From: Scolanthus callimorphus
Taxonomy: Eukaryota; Cnidaria; Anthozoa; Actiniaria; Edwardsiidae
DNA length: 64,000 bases
Direction of reading: 5' to 3'
Assembly: GCA_033964015.1 (NCBI GenBank)
Contig: CM066923.1
Location: forward strand, 4,326,978-4,390,977
A program made the translations under genes and the position numbers. Position 1 is the first letter of the stretch; the number at the start of each line of letters is the position of its first letter. The notes under the pieces are model-generated. The model saw only the letters and a program-made list of their open reading frames with translations. It was not told the origin of the DNA and ran no database searches. Positions 39,721-50,549 of the stretch are shown here, in pieces.

Positions 39721-42700
39721 CTGAAATGGCAATAAAATAATAGATTGTGTGGTTCCAAAAATTATCCATACCCCCCTACGGAAGGGATTTGAAATTCCGG
39801 AGGGGTGGGTTGGGTCACTTTCAATACCCTTCACATTTTAGCTAAATTTCACTAGTGGTTAATTTTCAATGCTGCAGTCTGATTGGTTGAGCTGCTAGTA
39901 GGAAAAATGAGCTACTAAAGTAGTTGTCATGGGCTATTAACTCAAAGGCTATTCAGGATTGAGAAATAAGTACACTCGAATAACTATGCTAAAACAATTA
40001 GTCGCATTAGGGCTCTGTGAATATCAGTGAATGGTCACCTTGACTTTGTCTCACCAACATTCATAATGCCTTCTAGGACTAATTCATTGAATAGAGAGGG
40101 CTGTGTTCATATCTCTAAGAAATCAATGACAGTGAAAGGATGTCAGCCCTTGGACTTCAGAAATCAGGAGAAACCGTAGGATTTCAGCAAAATACAAAGG
40201 TTATTATGAGAAAATTTCAAGATTGAAATAAAATCAGGAGAAATACAGTAAATATATGACAATCCAGAGATATGTTTCCAGAGATATGTTTCCAGGACAT
40301 GAAGGAAAAAAATCTCACTTTGGCAAAACTGGGAGAGTTTAGGTTTCTGCAGTGTATATGGGGAAGAATTTAGGGAATTTAGCTGGTTTAGAAGGCATGA
40401 AGGGTGGGTTGACGGAGCTCACAAGGCATAGTTTTCACTAGTATTAAAAGAACTTGAATCTTACATCAAATCCTGTCAAATCTGGTACAATAAATTCTGG
40501 AACTTTCTTCTGAACAATTTTGTATCCACCTGAAAAAAGGGGATGCATATATTATATTAGTTCAAAAAAACTTAAATCCCCCTGGGTATGGGGTACTTCT
40601 CCAAGCTACAACTTAGCTTCATGTTGTAAAGATGTGTGTGTGCAGTGGCTTCAGCAAAACTGGGAATGGATGGAAGCAGCCATCCCCAGAGATTTTCTAT
40701 TCACAAAGTTAAAAATAATTGTTTAAAATCTACTCAAATTTGCTGGCTTTGTTGGCACTAGTACAAAAAAATAGCCTGCACAAAAACAGAAGCAGATAAC
40801 ATTCCAGGGCAAGATGCGGTAATGAGTATACACATCATAGAGCAATTTCTGCACCTTCCACAAATGGGCAATTCCAGAAAATATATGTATCCCCCCCCAC
40901 GGGTGGCACTAGTTTTTGACCCCCCCTTGCATCTAGAATTTCCAAAATGGCTTACCCCCCATGCATATAGAATTCCAGGCAGGTTAAACCCTCCTCCCCT
41001 TCAGAAATTTCAACTTTTATCCCCCCCTCCACTCCGAAATCCAAATAAACACCAGAATTAATTGGAAAGCTTGAGAAAAAGTAAGCATTCTAAAAAAGGA
41101 GCAAAAAAAATTATTCAATGTGCAGATTACCATTTTTGAGATTTCATTAGATATGTTGGGGAAAGTTGCGGGTTCTACCAAAAGTTCTGCGTCACCGTGC
41201 TAGCTTAACTTATCCCGGCACTCAACATCCTTTATATTAATATTCAATCTCAAAAAGTTGAACCTGCGATGCGTGATTGAACTAACACCAGTCAAAATCA
41301 ATAGAAAATTACAGAGATTCTGTCTTAGAAGTCTGTCTTAGAAGGGTAAAGTACGAGCTGGGAAACATTCTCTATCTATCGAATATGGCGGCGAAGACTT
41401 TTTATTCCATGTGTGAAATGACATGCTTTTCTTTCTGAAAAAAGTTCTTTTTAGCAGGCTGAAAAACAGCGAACTCCTTCAGAGTTGGACATCCTCAGAC
41501 CCCCCTTGTGACAAGAAATCCAGCTTCGAAAACCCCCCATGCAAGCAGAATTCCGAGCTTTGAAACCCCCCTGTCATTCAGAATTTCCAAATGCCGCCCA
41601 GGGGGTGTACATATATTTTCTGGAATTGCCCAATGGCAGCTGGCTATAGAATTTTGAACCCTGATTTGCCTGCAGCTCATGATTTTACAACTTCTTGTGT
41701 CTCTCCTAACATCACACATGCCCTATTTTGCCAATAACGTCATAGCAAGTTGCGCTCTAATAATCATTATAATAATATAGCAACAATATAATGCATGCCT
41801 TGATTGGTCCAAATCTATGCTCTATCCAGGAATTTTGGTTTGTGGGTGGGGGGGGGGGGGGGGTGGATAGTGAAAACATGGGAAGAGCACATTCTAGGAC
41901 TTTATCGAACAAATAGATGTTGGGAGAGACACTTGAAACGTTTTAAAATCACATGACTGTGGCTAGTGATTTTACAATGTTCTCATGTCTCTCCCAACAT
42001 CAACGCGCTTTATTTTGCCAATAAAGTCATATAAAGTTATGCTCTAATGCTTACTTAGCCAATAGTCACTGAGCTGACCAATCAGTGCACAGAATTTCTT
42101 ATTATTGGTTTGCATATTGTCACTGGTGGTGATGTTGGTGGAAAAGCTTCATTTGTTCTGTCCACCAGCATGGTCGCCATGCCTTTATGATTTTGTTCCC
42201 AAGGAAGAATAATTGCAAACCATCAATTGGGCAATTCCAGAAAATAAAGGTACCCCCCCACGGGTGGCATTTGGAAATTCCAAAGGGATGGGGAGGTTTA
42301 AGAGCTCGGAATTCTGATTGCAAGGGGGGGTTTTCGAAGCTGGATTTCTTGTCACAAGGGGGGGTCTGAAGATGCCCAACTCCTGAAGGAGTTCGCGTGT
42401 TTTTCAGTCTGCTAAAATAGCGTTTTCAGAAAGAAAATAACGTCATTTCACGCGCGGAAAAACAGTCTTCGCCGCCATTCGATAGATAGAGAATGCTTGT
42501 CAGTTCGTACTTGTCCCTTCTAAGACAGAATCTCCATAATTTTCTACTGATTTCGACTGTTAGTTCAATCACGCAGCAGGTTCAACTTTGTACAATCACA
42601 CATTGAAATTAATATAAAGGATGTTGGCGATACGGGATAAGTTGAGCTTGCATGGACGCGCAACTTTCACCAAAACCCGCCGCAACTAACATATCTAATG

Positions 42701-44031
42701 AAATCCCGGAACAACACGGTATAGTTTAATAAACGTTTCTCAAAAATGGTACATGTAATATGCATGTTGAATAATAACGTATAATATGTTTTTTCTTTTA
42801 CTCCTTTTTAGAGTTTCTATATGGGTTTTTCCTAAGCCTCAAATATTCGAAGATCCGCAAGAAGTAACAACTAGGCTTTCCAAGCTTGGTCTAGCTCATT
42901 CTAATGTGTTTTCCTATTGGTTATATTTGGAAAAATTGTTTTAGAAAGCGATTTGAAAATGTGTGTTGCAAGTAAAAATAGCTTCCACACTTCATTTGAA
43001 ATGTCTATTCCCCCATTTCACGATCGAATGGCGAAAGTCTCAAGTTTTTCCGTGATAATATCATCCGATTCTTTGCCCCTACAATTCAAATCTTACAAAA
43101 TAGCCAGTAAGCTACTAGTTAAACACGCTAAAAATGTAGAGCTCATATTCAGTGGATGTTGTGAATGCCGGTGGTATTTTTTTCTTCAAAATCAAACTAT
43201 CATGCTCTGTATTTTAATAAAATATTAAATTAAAATATTCTGAAACAAGATTATGCGCTTTTTGTGTTTTCTTTACTTTGCAAATTTAATAAATTCCCGC
43301 AACAACCCCCGCAACTTTTGCCTTTTTCTCCGCAACGTTTCCCTCTCGCAAATTTTTACTTTTTCTCGCAATAATAAACAAGGTGGTGATTATTTGGATT
43401 CCGGAGGGGAGGGGGGTAAAAGTTGAAATTTCTGAAGGGGAGGGGGGTTTAACCTACCCAGAATTCTATATGCACGGGGGGGGGGGGGGGGGGGGGGTAA
43501 ACCATTTTGGAAATTCTGGATGCATGGGGGGGTCAAAAATTAGTGCCGCCCGTGGGGGGGGGGGGGTACCTTTATTTTCTGGAATTGCCCATTCTTGGTG
43601 TGCATGTGACGTCACAGGCGGCCATGTTGGATGTACAGAAAAAAAGAAAGTTCATTTGCTCCATTTGTTCTGTACATCCAACGTGGTTGCCACTTGTAGA
43701 CTTGTTATTTTATTACCAAATGAATGATTGCACACCAAGAATAGGCAGTGCTACCACAAAAGCAAGAGAGCGCAATAATAGTTGTTAGATTTGCATACCT
43801 CTTCTTGTGTGGAATCCAGGTGGTCTTACACCTCGACCTAATGTAGGACGAATTGTATTAAGTGAGAAAATCTGTCCCACAGGATTAATACTGTATTAGA
43901 CTAGCATCAAGGAATTTGCATCGATAAAACGTTCTTAGGCTCACCTTTGTAGAAGTTTTATTGCCGTGTTTCCCCGTAAGAACTCCTCTGGTTGCGCCTC
44001 TTATAAGCCCACGAATGATTTTCAAAGGCAT
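39601..44031 (-). CDS. MRPL41: Mitochondrial ribosomal protein L41 (mL41), four exons
   Basis: Component of the large subunit of the mitochondrial ribosome. Exons 44031-43945, 43871-43799, 40529-40465 and 39720-39601 join without a frame break to 114 residues and a TGA (39601-39603). The N-terminus MPLKIIRGLIRGATRGVLTG is basic and amphipathic, as expected for mitochondrial import. The core KKVPEFIVPDLTGFDLKPYV followed by SYKAPKVEEPPLTAEGLL closely matches the animal L41 signature ([20 protein letters not shown]). It is slightly shorter than the human protein (137 residues). Its introns are loaded with GGGC-TIR elements. It starts 604 bp from a divergent coiled-coil gene. The family assignment is firm; the first exon rests on frame, splice sites and targeting character. 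Confidence 0.9.
40465..40529 (-). CDS. MRPL41: MRPL41 exon 3
   Basis: 65 nt; TTTTTTCAG|GT...GAT|GTAAGA; encodes GYKIVQKKVPEFIVPDLTGF and D. Confidence 0.92.
40866..41631. mobile_element. GGGC-TIR element copy B (766 bp)
   Basis: Flanked by AAT (40863-40865, 41632-41634). Ends GGGCAATTCCAGAAAATATA and TATATTTTCTGGAATTGCCC. Same orientation as copy A; it keeps part of the interior (about 41050-41220) that copy A lacks. Sits in MRPL41 intron 2. Confidence 0.8.
41640..42100. repeat. Foldback debris
   Basis: Pieces of the GTCTCTCCCAACATCA / TGTTGGGAGAGACAC palindrome family (also 56442-56607) and a partial CAGGAATTTTGG...GTGGATAGTGAAAACATG MITE fragment with a G-run at about 41845-41862. Confidence 0.5.
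42105..42226. mobile_element. Small MITE left of copy C
   Basis: TTGGTTTGCA...TGCAAACCATCAA inverted ends. The interior (CATTTGTTCTGTCCACCAGC) resembles that of the element at 43592-43743. Confidence 0.55.
42229..43590. mobile_element. GGGC-TIR element copy C, longest (1,362 bp)
   Basis: Flanked by ATT (42226-42228, 43591-43593); same ends as copies A and B, in the opposite orientation. Contains about 700 bp (42640-43380) mostly absent from A and B. No transposase-like ORF is recognised in it, so it too is non-autonomous or decayed. A 103-codon open frame inside lacks an ATG start and any domain. Confidence 0.8.
43592..43743. mobile_element. Small MITE right of copy C
   Basis: ATTCTTGGTGTGCA ... 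TGCACACCAAGAAT terminal inverted repeat, with inner arms GCGGCCATGTTGGATGTACAG and its complement. Confidence 0.6.
43799..43871 (-). CDS. MRPL41: MRPL41 exon 2
   Basis: 73 nt; GGACAG|ATT...AGAG|GTATGC; encodes IFSLNTIRPTLGRGVRPPGF and HTRR, a basic rRNA-binding-like stretch. Confidence 0.8.
43945..44031 (-). CDS. MRPL41: MRPL41 exon 1
   Basis: 87 nt; ATG through KTSTK with donor AAAG|GTGAGC. Arg/Lys-rich, no acidic residues. Confidence 0.75.
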
Positions 44032-44635
44032 AGCGAAAAAGTTAGGTCACCTGGTCTCGTTTATATTATTTTCAAGCTCAAAACTTCAAGAACATCTTTC
44101 TATCAGCTTCTCACGACGCATGATGAAGAAAAGAGCATTTGAAACTGCCGAGAAACCGCGCCTTCAAACCAAACAGGAAAGCCGAAAAATATTTTGTCGC
44201 ATTTTGTTCAATCGAAGGAGACGAAATGCGACAAAAGTTACTAGTCTAGGAATTTGTAACTGTAATTCTCTAAACAACTATACAGTATTGTCATACAGTA
44301 TCCTAAAGTTAAATCTCTTGGAAAGTTTGTGCAAAAAGCAAACACTGAATGGGATACCTGTGGAATGCAACCTTGGAGCCAAGGATGATACTTCATACCA
44401 TCCTACTGTTTTGAACCGAATGCGATGTTTGCCCTACCGGAGACGTTGCAATATCTGTATGGAGTACCGACCTTAATCTTGTGCGCGTCTATCCGACACG
44501 ACACTTTTGCATATCGTTGTCAGTGTCATAAATATTGCGTTTCAACCTCAATTATGTGTGTTAAAAGCAGAATAATGCAAGAATATGGATAAACTAGTCG
44601 TCTACATCCTTCGGGACAGTTTTTAAGTTATTAAT
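44032..44635. promoter_or_regulatory. Divergent promoter region, MRPL41 / coiled-coil gene
   Basis: 604 bp separate the two start codons, which point away from each other. A 171-codon plus-strand frame crossing this stretch overlaps MRPL41 exon 1 and is a shadow. Confidence 0.55.
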
Positions 44636-44761
44636 ATGGCAAGTTCTGGTGGTGCGAGGAGAAAATCCAGCCAACACCAGTCAGCTGCAGCTGGTGGGAA
44701 GAAACCGAGTGGGACTGCTGGGACAAGAGCTGTTGGGGCAGGAAGCGACAGAATTCGTGAG
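44636..44761 (+). CDS. Coiled-coil gene exon 1
   Basis: 42 codons from the ATG to SDRIRE, donor GAG|GTATTG, phase 0. Confidence 0.7.
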
Positions 44762-47700
44762 GTATTGCATTTAAACTTTATCTGCTTGTTGATAACATTG
44801 AAGAATTTGGGGACAATGTTTTTCCTGGCAGGACCCTGCATCAGTTTGCAGCATATTTTGCTAGAAGTCCAAAAGTACCTGTCCAGTGAAATTGAACGCC
44901 TGCTTGGGGACTGTTCGTTAATTACGTCGCAGGGGGGGGCTGGTGGTTTTATAGGGAGGGGGGGGGGGGGGGTAAATTTTGCAGAACGTTGAAAAATTTT
45001 GGGGTAAATTTTTAGAACATGCGAAACTTTTGGGGGGTGCATTTCTGTGTCATGCAAATTTTCAACAAGCTAGGATTGAGATTGAGTGCGATTGCGTGAA
45101 ACGCAGAACACTGTATTGAATCCCGATGATTTCTGCTGAACTTCTCTCCTCTTTTCTTGCTATTTTAGAGCTTGTTCTACCGGTACATCCTCGTCAACAA
45201 TCGTACTTACTTTAGACGCCATTTGGAAAATAGGAGACTGATACTAGCTTTGGATTAGCGTGCAGGGGGAGGGGGGTAAAATTTCAAATAGCCGTTTTTC
45301 TTTTTTTACGGGGGTAAGTTTTTTTTTTGTACGGGGTAAGAAAACCTACAAGCAGATTCAGATTCATTTTATTCTCCGCCACCTTATACTTAGAGTACAT
45401 TGGTTGTAAGGCTGGTGAATGTATAGTAGAGAGAGGAAGGAAAAAAAAGATTATTTGCAGAAAAAACCACCAGCCCCCCCCCCCCCCCCCCTGCGACGTA
45501 ATTAACGAACAGTCCCTTGTTGACTTCCCCTGTGAATGAAATGGTTTGAAATTGCTCTACCCCTAAAATCCAGCCTCCTGCACACCCCTTGTGGAAATTT
45601 GAAGCAGCCCCTCTGGAAATTCCTTATTCTCTTGTACCCCTGTGGAAATTCCAAAGTTGCAAATGAGTTCCCTGTGGAAATTCTGCGGTAAAAAGGAAGG
45701 CCCTGTGGAAATTCCAGGGGCAAATTCAACGGCCCCTGTGGAAATTCCAGGGGCAAACACAGCGACCCCTAGGGAAATTCCAGGTTCCTCGATAGGGGGG
45801 TAATGGATATAAAATGGAATGGCCCAATATAAGTTGCTTTCCAGAGATCTTAGTCTTCCAGCAAGTTGGGTCTCAAGGTTTTGAACCTTGTCTCAAATTC
45901 CAAATTATGTTTCATTCTCATAGTCATTTAGTACTGTATTTCTCTAGCATAGCATCCTTGGACACAAAATATGCAAGAACTTTGCAATACTTTGAATAGT
46001 ACTATAATCTCTGCACTTTTTATACCCATCTCAGAACCTTTGAGGTAAAACATAAGGACTTTGGCAATTTTCTGTTTTGATGTTCACTCCACTCCTTGAA
46101 TTCAAGTTGGAATGCCACAATGCTTTTTGCAGCTGGAAAGCCAAGTGTCAGAGCTCAAGAAAAGGCTTGATGAGTTGCGAAAAGCTAAAAGTCAAACAAT
46201 TGTCAAGAAGGATAAAGAATATGTTACATCTGATGCACCTAATTTTGGACAGCGACGTCAAAGCTTGTCAGCCCAAGATATTAATGCTTACAAGGAACAG
46301 ATAAGAGAACTACAGGGGAAACTGCATCATTTGGAAAAGGAGAAAGACAAGATGTTAGAGAATCACAAGACAGAAATTGCAAAGCTTAAACAACAGATAA
46401 AAGATCAGAATAAGGTATACACATTTTTGGCGATCAAGGTTTCCATTAAAAAAGCAGACAGTGTGAAACACATCTATGTAGGTGTCAAACTTGTTTACAT
46501 GTCAAGGGGGGTGCAACACATTGGTGTTGAGGGGGGGGGGACAGGGCCCCTTGAGCCCAGCTACTCCGCTGCATGTAATATGACATTATCAATGATGTCA
46601 CCAAAGCATTAACATTCAAGATAGTGAGAGGGAAAAACATGGCCACAGCTCATAAAGTATGCCTGTATTTCACATAAAAACATGTACTCTTCTAGTAGAA
46701 AATGCCAAACAGGCTCTGGTCGGCCTAGTCCCTTATGTTATGAGTGGGCTTCCTGTGCTTGGAGATGAACCATGAGGAGACACTTGAGGGCTGGGCTCAG
46801 TCAGCTCACTCCTACCCACCACAGGAAGCCCACCCAGACACCAGGCATAAATAAATTACACATTCAGGTGAACAATAGATCTTGTACAAAATTGCTTTTC
46901 ATTTCAGGCTGAACAGTCATCATTTGATGATAGTGAGCTGAAGAGGCTAAGACAGGAGAACCAGACTCTGCAAGAGGAAAGGGATTCTCTTACGGCTCAG
47001 AACACTGATCTCCGGCTTCGAGTTGATGAGTTGTTTGAGGCCCTCAGCAAGAAAGAAGCAGAATGGTGTGATAAAGAAGAGAAAATAACACAAGAAGTTG
47101 GTAGTTTTTCCTTTGTTTATTGAGCAAGTGTTTCCTTCCATGGTGGAGTCTGTGTAATAATAAAGGTTCTGTGCCCCCTTAACCCTCCCCTCTATATTTT
47201 AAACTTTTTGTCTCAGTAGGTATTTTCCAGATTTTACAGTTTCTGGCATATACTGTTACAGGATATTATTATATCAAGTTTATTCAAACATTTTCTCACT
47301 TTTTTGTTTCTTGCCAATAAAGTGTGGGAATTGGATTTATGTTTTCCATAAACAGGGTCAGTGTGTTAGAGCTCCATTGGAATATCCCACCCAATTTTAT
47401 TGCTTACCAAAGTTTTCAGAAACCATCCGGTTCCCTTGCGCATTGATTATATATGTATGTGAATTTGCACACTATAAGTGTAAAATTATTATTTGTCAGT
47501 GGACCAGTGTTGCGCTATGAAAAATTTGGGTTGTTTATATCACTTGTTTGGTTTTGTGTTACATCACTGGTAGATTAAGTTATCCTGGCAAGAGAAATAC
47601 CAGCAGTGGATGACACAGACAGAAAAGAAGATTGAGGAATTGCAAATGGCAAATAACTTCCTGTAAGTTTAGGGCCTTGGCACCCATCTTTTTGTACCAG

Positions 47701-48095
47701 GATGTAATTAAAACATTACCTGATGAACTCAGGGTGCAAAAATACCTGTTAAATAATATATGTGAAAACCCAGGGGAGATGGTGGTATGACTGCCATATT
47801 TTAAGGGGTTAAAATCAGTATTTTTTAGGGGTTTTCTGGACGAAAATGGTATGCTGAAGAAAATCCAGTATTTTAATGTGAATTTTTTTTCTGACCAGGT
47901 ACTTTTTAGTTTTGACCTTCAAGTACCCCCTCCCTCCCTGGGATTAAAATACCAAACCATAAAACTTCAGATGATTGCATATCATCAAACACACCTGTTG
48001 GTCAACAATGTAGGATTGCCTAACTCTTGCATGCCCTGAAGTATGTTTGTTTTGGTTTCAGGAGGAGAATAATAGACAGAGATAAGCCACGATAA
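44636..48095 (+). CDS. Unrecognised 239-residue coiled-coil protein, five exons
   Basis: Exons 44636-44761, 46133-46414, 46908-47096, 47574-47662 and 48062-48095 join in frame to 239 residues ending RRIIDRDKPR-stop. The N-terminus is a Ser/Gly/Ala/Lys-rich disordered head (MASSGGARRKSSQHQSAAAG). From about residue 43 the chain is almost continuously alpha-helical coiled-coil (LESQVSELKKRLDELRKAK; YKEQIRELQGKLHHLEKEKD; LRQENQTLQEERDSLTAQN), ending in WQEKYQQWMTQTEKKIEEL. No other domain is visible. A basophilic site QRRQSLS lies before the second helix. Cytoskeletal, centrosomal or ciliary roles are plausible for such proteins but not shown. The donor after exon 3 (GAA|GTTGGT) is non-ideal. 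Confidence 0.75.
45540..45825. mobile_element. GGAAATTCC-array element lacking its left end
   Basis: Interior units match 22029-22395 closely, and the sub-end CTCGATAGGGGGGTA is conserved. The right end GGAATGGCCC is followed by AAT; the left terminus is missing. In intron 1 of the coiled-coil gene, near G- and C-runs (44959-44971, 45475-45491). Confidence 0.65.
46133..46414 (+). CDS. Coiled-coil gene exon 2
   Basis: 94 codons, TTTTTGCAG|CTG...AAG|GTATAC. Main coiled-coil block. Confidence 0.85.
46908..47096 (+). CDS. Coiled-coil gene exon 3
   Basis: 63 codons, ATTTCAG|GCT; encodes AEQSSFDDSELKRLRQENQT and onward to KITQE. The donor is weak. Confidence 0.75.
47574..47662 (+). CDS. Coiled-coil gene exon 4
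   Basis: GGTAG|ATT...CT|GTAAGT; encodes IKLSWQEKYQQWMTQTEKKI...NNF. Confidence 0.7.
47769..47942. mobile_element. Diverged relative of the CCCRGGGGG MITE
   Basis: Starts CCCAGGGGAGATG and ends CCCTCCCTCCCTGGG, with repeated TTTTTAGGGG / ACTTTTTAG segments. No target duplication is recognised. Confidence 0.4.
48062..48095 (+). CDS. Coiled-coil gene exon 5 and stop
   Basis: TTTCAG|G AGG AGA...; encodes (L)RRIIDRDKPR and TAA at 48093-48095. Confidence 0.75.
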
Positions 48096-48099
48096 CAGT

Positions 48100-49840
48100 G
48101 TAGGATGTTCTGTCGTGAACACAATGTATCTCATCGCGTGTAATCGATGCAAAAAAATGTCTGTCTGTCAATGAGCAGGGGCAGATAAGGAACTTCCAAA
48201 AGGGGGAAAGGGGCAGGCATAAAAATTAAGGGGGCCAACAAATTTCCCTTCGCAAATACAGTAAATGTATGGAAAATCTAGTGGAAAATGGGGGTTCTGG
48301 CCCCCTTGTCTCCCCCCCCCTCCCTTAAATCCATCCATGAATCCGCACAAGGTTCTCCCCCCTCCCTAAAATCCATCCATGAATCCGCACAAGGTGGTCA
48401 ATGTCTATGATGAGTGTGCAAGAGTAGAATAAAAAAGTGAAATCACATGAGACTCCTGTCTTTATTGCACAAAGCTTTGCCTCTGTACACAAGTTAATAA
48501 TTCACTCATTTACTTATTAATCTGTTACTCTTTATACAAAGTGTCAATATATTACAGTATTCTTAATGTACTAAATATCTTGAAATGTCCATTTTCTTAA
48601 GTTATGGTTTAATATGTCGTCTCACTCTGTTGTTTAAAACACTCAGATTATCCAATTAACTGCTAAAATATTACTCACACACTCGGCATGGTTGGTTTTT
48701 GGATATAGCTACACCAATGTGGGTACTACAGCCTTAAACCTACACATCCAGAAGAAAATTACAATACTGTAACATTTAAAACCAATCTACCAAAACAATC
48801 TGGTAGCAAAGTAACATAATTTGCTTCTGGGGTTGCCTGTAGCCCTACACATAAAACTACCTTTATTAACAGAGTGGGTTGTTTGTTTGTTTGTTTGTTT
48901 GCGTTTCTCCAAAGAACCTCATTCAGCCAATCATTTGTTTACTTTCAATAGAAATAGCCTGTTCATTTGTTTACATTGTAAACAAAGACTTGTATATTTT
49001 CAACTTCGATTCTAATCATCTAATGGTAATGGCAATATCAAAAAATATCTGAGCCTAGCACCTGGTTTAATATCATTAATTTCCCTCCCTGCCCCTCCCT
49101 CCCTTACTCATCGTGTATGCCATACCATACCGCTGATGCAGAGCAAGAAGTTTTCTAGGAGGACAGGGGAGGGGAAGCTATTAAAGGTATTTCTAGACGT
49201 GAGAAAAATTGAGTTGGCTTGCAAAAAAGAATACATGAGAACGTTGTTCATGTGCCCCTTGTCCATCTTTGGAAACCCAAGGGTTTTGGGTTTCTCAGGA
49301 AGCCCCTGACCCCATTCACAGATATTTCTAATACTTCTTTCTTTGTAATTTAGGTACCTTAACACTTGCAAGCTAGCAAACAACTTAACTTGTTGATGGT
49401 ACAGTTATTTTCTGAAATTGCCCACTTCTCTTTCTGTCTGGGTGATTTTCTGGTATTTAAACAGTGGCTGGGTGGGGTTCTTAAGAACCAGGCATGACGT
49501 TCGGCATTGTCTGTTCTAAGACTAGTCTCCTTAACGTCTACGGAAGGAATTTTCAGCATTAGTTCATGGATCCAACTCGCCCTGCCCATAATGCATTGCT
49601 TTGTGCATATAGATACATCGGAAACTGACTTATTGCAATGGATTTGAATTTACGTTTTTATATCCTTCTAGCGTTTGTATGGTAAAAATGTGCTAAACTG
49701 GAGTCAGAAAGATGACAAGTTGTTCAATGTTTTTGTTGAGTCAAGTTTTGATGATATTGAAAAAAGCAACAGCCAGTGCATTATGGGTAGTGTGAGCCAG
49801 CCAACTAGGAATTTAGCCAAAGGCATGCACAGAAAAGGCA
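48100..49840. other. Intergenic; possible stray exon
   Basis: MITE debris at 48180-48350. An open stretch at 49672-49800 after TTCTAG (RLYGKNVLNWSQKDDKLFNV...) lies inside an imperfect inverted repeat (GCCCATAATGCATTG at 49584 versus AGTGCATTATGGGTAG at 49775) and has no partner exon. Nothing else is supported. Confidence 0.3.
48428..48433 (+). terminator. Poly(A) signal of the coiled-coil gene
   Basis: AATAAA about 330 bases past the stop, right strand. Confidence 0.45.
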
Positions 49841-49844
49841 ATCT

Positions 49845-50164
49845 CCCAGGGGGACTCCCCTATTTTGGGGGCGGGGGTGCTTGACGTACCTTTTAGGGTT
49901 TAAAATCAGGCCGCTGGTACCTTTCAGGGGGAAAAATTCGAAAACTTGCAATTTTTTCCAGATAGGCATCTCATAGGGGTCCATTCTAGCAAATCAAGCC
50001 ACAATGGTTTTATAAATATCACACTTGCTGGTACCTTTTAGGGGTCAAAATCAACTAAGCCACGTCCTTTTTGCTACCTTTTAAGGCTAAAATCGAAAGT
50101 TCCCGATGAGCACCCCTGCCCCTAAAATAGGGGAGCCCCCCCCCCCCCCCCCCCCCCCCCTGGG
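49845..50164. mobile_element. MITE with CCCAGGGGG ends and 6-bp duplication (320 bp)
   Basis: Flanked by CAATCT on both sides (49839-49844, 50165-50170). Ends CCCAGGGGGACTCCCC and a C-run then TGGG. The interior carries four GGTACCTTTTAGGG-like units. Relative of 33721-33913. Confidence 0.75.
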
Positions 50165-50420
50165 CAATCTATGTAGTCATAGGAAAATAGATTCCATTGA
50201 CATATAAAGGTTGCAAAATCACGTGCATCCTAGGCTAGTCAGCTCAAATGGGCAATAACGATGTGATTTTGTGCGTCATTCTTATATCTTCAAGCAACAT
50301 CCAAATGCATTACTTGCAACGATTGATCATATGAAAGTTTATCAATTCAAATGAAAAGAAATTGTTATTTCACTGGTCTAAATAACAACAAGAAAACACC
50401 ATATGGATGCTTGGAAAAAA

Positions 50421-50543
50421 CAGATAATAATACATGGACGTGCGGGGATATGAAATTTATCTTCAAGTGTTTAAATTTTGATATCTCAATTTGAACAGGA
50501 GAAGATAAATTTTCATATCTCAAAGCGCCCATGTATTATTCTG
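50421..50543. repeat. Foldback element
   Basis: CAGATAATAATACATGGACG pairs with GCCCATGTATTATTCTG; inner arms ATATGAAATTTATCTTC and GAAGATAAATTTTCATAT also pair. Confidence 0.6.
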
Positions 50544-50549
50544 TTTATT

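Noticed and set aside
42917..43228. 103-codon frame inside GGGC-TIR copy C as a possible transposase
   Set aside because: Starts with a non-ATG codon and has no acidic catalytic pattern, zinc finger or helix-turn-helix.
43961..44476. 171-codon plus-strand open frame
   Set aside because: It overlaps the well-supported MRPL41 exon 1 on the other strand and shows no domain or splice logic; a shadow.
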